Of a stretch of DNA of 6,459 bases, positions 5,988 through 6,459 are shown piece by piece. Positions within the stretch are counted from its first letter, which is position 1. Each line of letters starts with the position of its first letter. A model generated the notes under the pieces. It was not told where the DNA came from. It did no database searches and was given only the letters and a program-made list of their open reading frames with translations. The position numbers and the translations under genes are program-made. The DNA is from JABDBK01 sp964533645 (GTDB lineage: Bacteria > Pseudomonadota > Gammaproteobacteria > DSM-16500): positions 1 through 6,459 of the forward strand of contig CAZHMQ010000112.1 of NCBI GenBank assembly GCA_964533645.1, written 5' to 3'.

Positions 5988-6305
5988 TTATTTTTTGCAT
6001 TCTGTCTCTGTTTTATTGCAGCAAGGACAGCAACGGCAACAACATAAACAGATGTTATAAACCCATGCCCATACAATACCTAATATGAAACCTTCCAAGA
6101 AACCCCAAGCAAGACCCAAAAAACCGCCTTTTAATGAAGCTCCAAAACCTGGATATACGGACGTCCACTGCTCAACCATAGCCCCGCCATAACCCCATAA
6201 CCAGCTAGACCAAGCGAAAAGCATCATACATATACCAGTAATAACACCTAATGAAACACCGAACGCAAGCGCACTCAAACGCATACATTTACATTTGCCA
6301 CCCAT
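5988..6305 (-). CDS. Small two-helix membrane protein with cysteine-rich tail, function unknown
   Basis: A 105-residue membrane protein. The ATG at 6305 is chosen because a consensus AGGAGGT lies 5 bases before it; longer readings lack a site and add an unrelated segment. Seen: a short N-terminal CKC (residues 5-7), a first transmembrane stretch at about 12-36, a central loop with WGYGGAMVEQW and YPGFG (38-55), a second transmembrane stretch at about 60-83 rich in small residues (GGFLGLAWGFLEGFILG), and a C-terminal tail with CLCCCRCCPCC (86-96) and C103. Twelve of 105 residues are cysteine. The central pattern of YPG, then WGF-x-(D/E)-GF and an AW-x-YN end resembles small proteins of Legionellales and other bacteria often labelled bacteriophage holin. 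That label is weak and no lysis genes are nearby. The tail could bind metal, form disulfides or anchor to membrane. It is followed by its own terminator, so it is probably monocistronic. Confidence 0.8.
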   Translation of the reverse strand: MGGKCKCMRLSALAFGVSLGVITGICMMLFAWSSWLWGYGGAMVEQWTSVYPGFGASLKGGFLGLAWGFLEGFILGIVWAWVYNICLCCCRCCPCCNKTETECKK

Positions 6306-6310
6306 CACAC

Positions 6311-6317
6311 ACCTCCT
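6311..6317 (-). promoter_or_regulatory. Consensus ribosome binding site of the cysteine-rich membrane protein
   Basis: AGGAGGT on the minus strand, 5 bases before the ATG at 6305. It is the strongest ribosome site in the window and fixes the start at MGGKCKC rather than at upstream codons. It implies strong translation of a small membrane protein. Confidence 0.85.
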
Positions 6318-6351
6318 GTAAGTAAAAGGCCAGCTTTTAAATATCACAACT

Positions 6352-6381
6352 AGTATACAAAGAACCATTCCCGCATGAAAG
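6352..6381 (-). promoter_or_regulatory. Weak candidate promoter of the cysteine-rich membrane protein gene
   Basis: A -10 TATACT (6357-6352) is well placed for a start near 6345. The only -35 candidate, CTTTCA at 6381-6376 with 18-base spacing, has 3 of 6 consensus bases and lies within the loop of the neighbouring hairpin. Confidence 0.25.
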
Positions 6382-6386
6382 CGGAA
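6368..6386. repeat. Imperfect palindrome, possible dispersed repeat unit
   Basis: TTCCCGC and GCGGAA face each other across a 6-base ATGAAA loop, with one bulged C. The GC-rich stem stands out in AT-rich non-coding DNA. Its form resembles the CCCGC...GCGGG palindromes scattered in many copies through the intergenic DNA of some proteobacteria. No second full copy is inside the window, so repeat status is inferred. Confidence 0.4.
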
Positions 6387-6436
6387 ACAGTTATTTTTAT
6401 ATTATCCTAGGGTCTGTCGTCAATTAACCCCCACCC

Positions 6437-6459
6437 ACGTCGTCCCGCGGCTTGTCCGC
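6437..6459. repeat. GC-rich palindromic repeat unit, cut by window edge
   Basis: ACGTCGTCCCGCGGCTTGTC is followed by CGC at the very end of the window. GCGG (6447-6450) and CCGC (6456-6459) already pair across a CTTGT loop, and the left arm CCCGCGG predicts that GGG follows outside the window. The sharp rise in GC content and the CGTCnTCCCGCGG...TGtCCGCGGGA form match dispersed intergenic palindromes known from obligate intracellular bacteria such as Rickettsia and relatives of Rickettsiella. Only half is visible. Confidence 0.5.

Noticed and set aside
6306..6368. Longer N-terminus of the cysteine-rich membrane protein (21 extra residues)
   Set aside because: The extra part overlaps the candidate -10 and the consensus ribosome site, which points to the ATG at 6305.
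3890..6415. Shared 9-base word CTAGGGTCT in the gpmI hairpin and near the right edge
   Set aside because: A 9-base match between two places in 6.4 kb is expected by chance, and the flanks differ.

Overview
This is an AT-rich gammaproteobacterial chromosome segment. It most likely comes from a member of the Legionellales outside the genus Legionella (a Coxiella, Rickettsiella, Aquicella or Berkiella-like lineage). The main evidence is an IcmQ homologue at the left end, preceded by a small two-helix gene that looks like an IcmR functional counterpart. IcmQ and IcmR-type partners belong to the chromosomal Dot/Icm type IVB secretion system of Legionellales. The other genes are ordinary gammaproteobacterial housekeeping genes with good matches to their families. 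The lineage is inferred from gene content only.

Layout. Positions 2107 down to 58 (minus strand) form a tight run of four genes: mlaA (outer-membrane lipid asymmetry), trmL (tRNA wobble 2'-O-methyltransferase), an IcmR-like gene of 81 codons, and icmQ. The gaps are only 3 to 9 bases, so they look like one transcript driven from the 128-base divergent region at 2108-2235. That region also carries the promoter of gpmI, which runs rightward (2236-3780; cofactor-independent phosphoglycerate mutase). After a 270-base gap holding a strong hairpin and an AT-rich dyad comes ctpA (4051-5448, plus), a secreted S41 processing protease with one PDZ domain. Converging on it from the right are ridA (5918-5535, minus; enamine/imine deaminase) and, beyond a near-perfect intrinsic terminator, a 105-residue, two-helix, cysteine-rich membrane protein (6305-5988, minus). 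The last 90 or so bases hold palindromic GC-rich repeat units and possibly an insertion-sequence end, cut by the window edge.

How the genes relate. MlaA, CtpA and the small membrane protein act in or on the envelope, and IcmQ/IcmR-like belong to a secretion machine that spans it. The most notable point is the position of the icmR-like/icmQ pair. In Legionella and Coxiella it sits in an icmT-icmS-icmR-icmQ-icmP-icmO cluster; here it hangs off an mlaA-trmL operon. The gpmI and ctpA genes keep a neighbourhood common in proteobacteria, but the M23/EnvC-type murein hydrolase activator gene usually found between them is absent.
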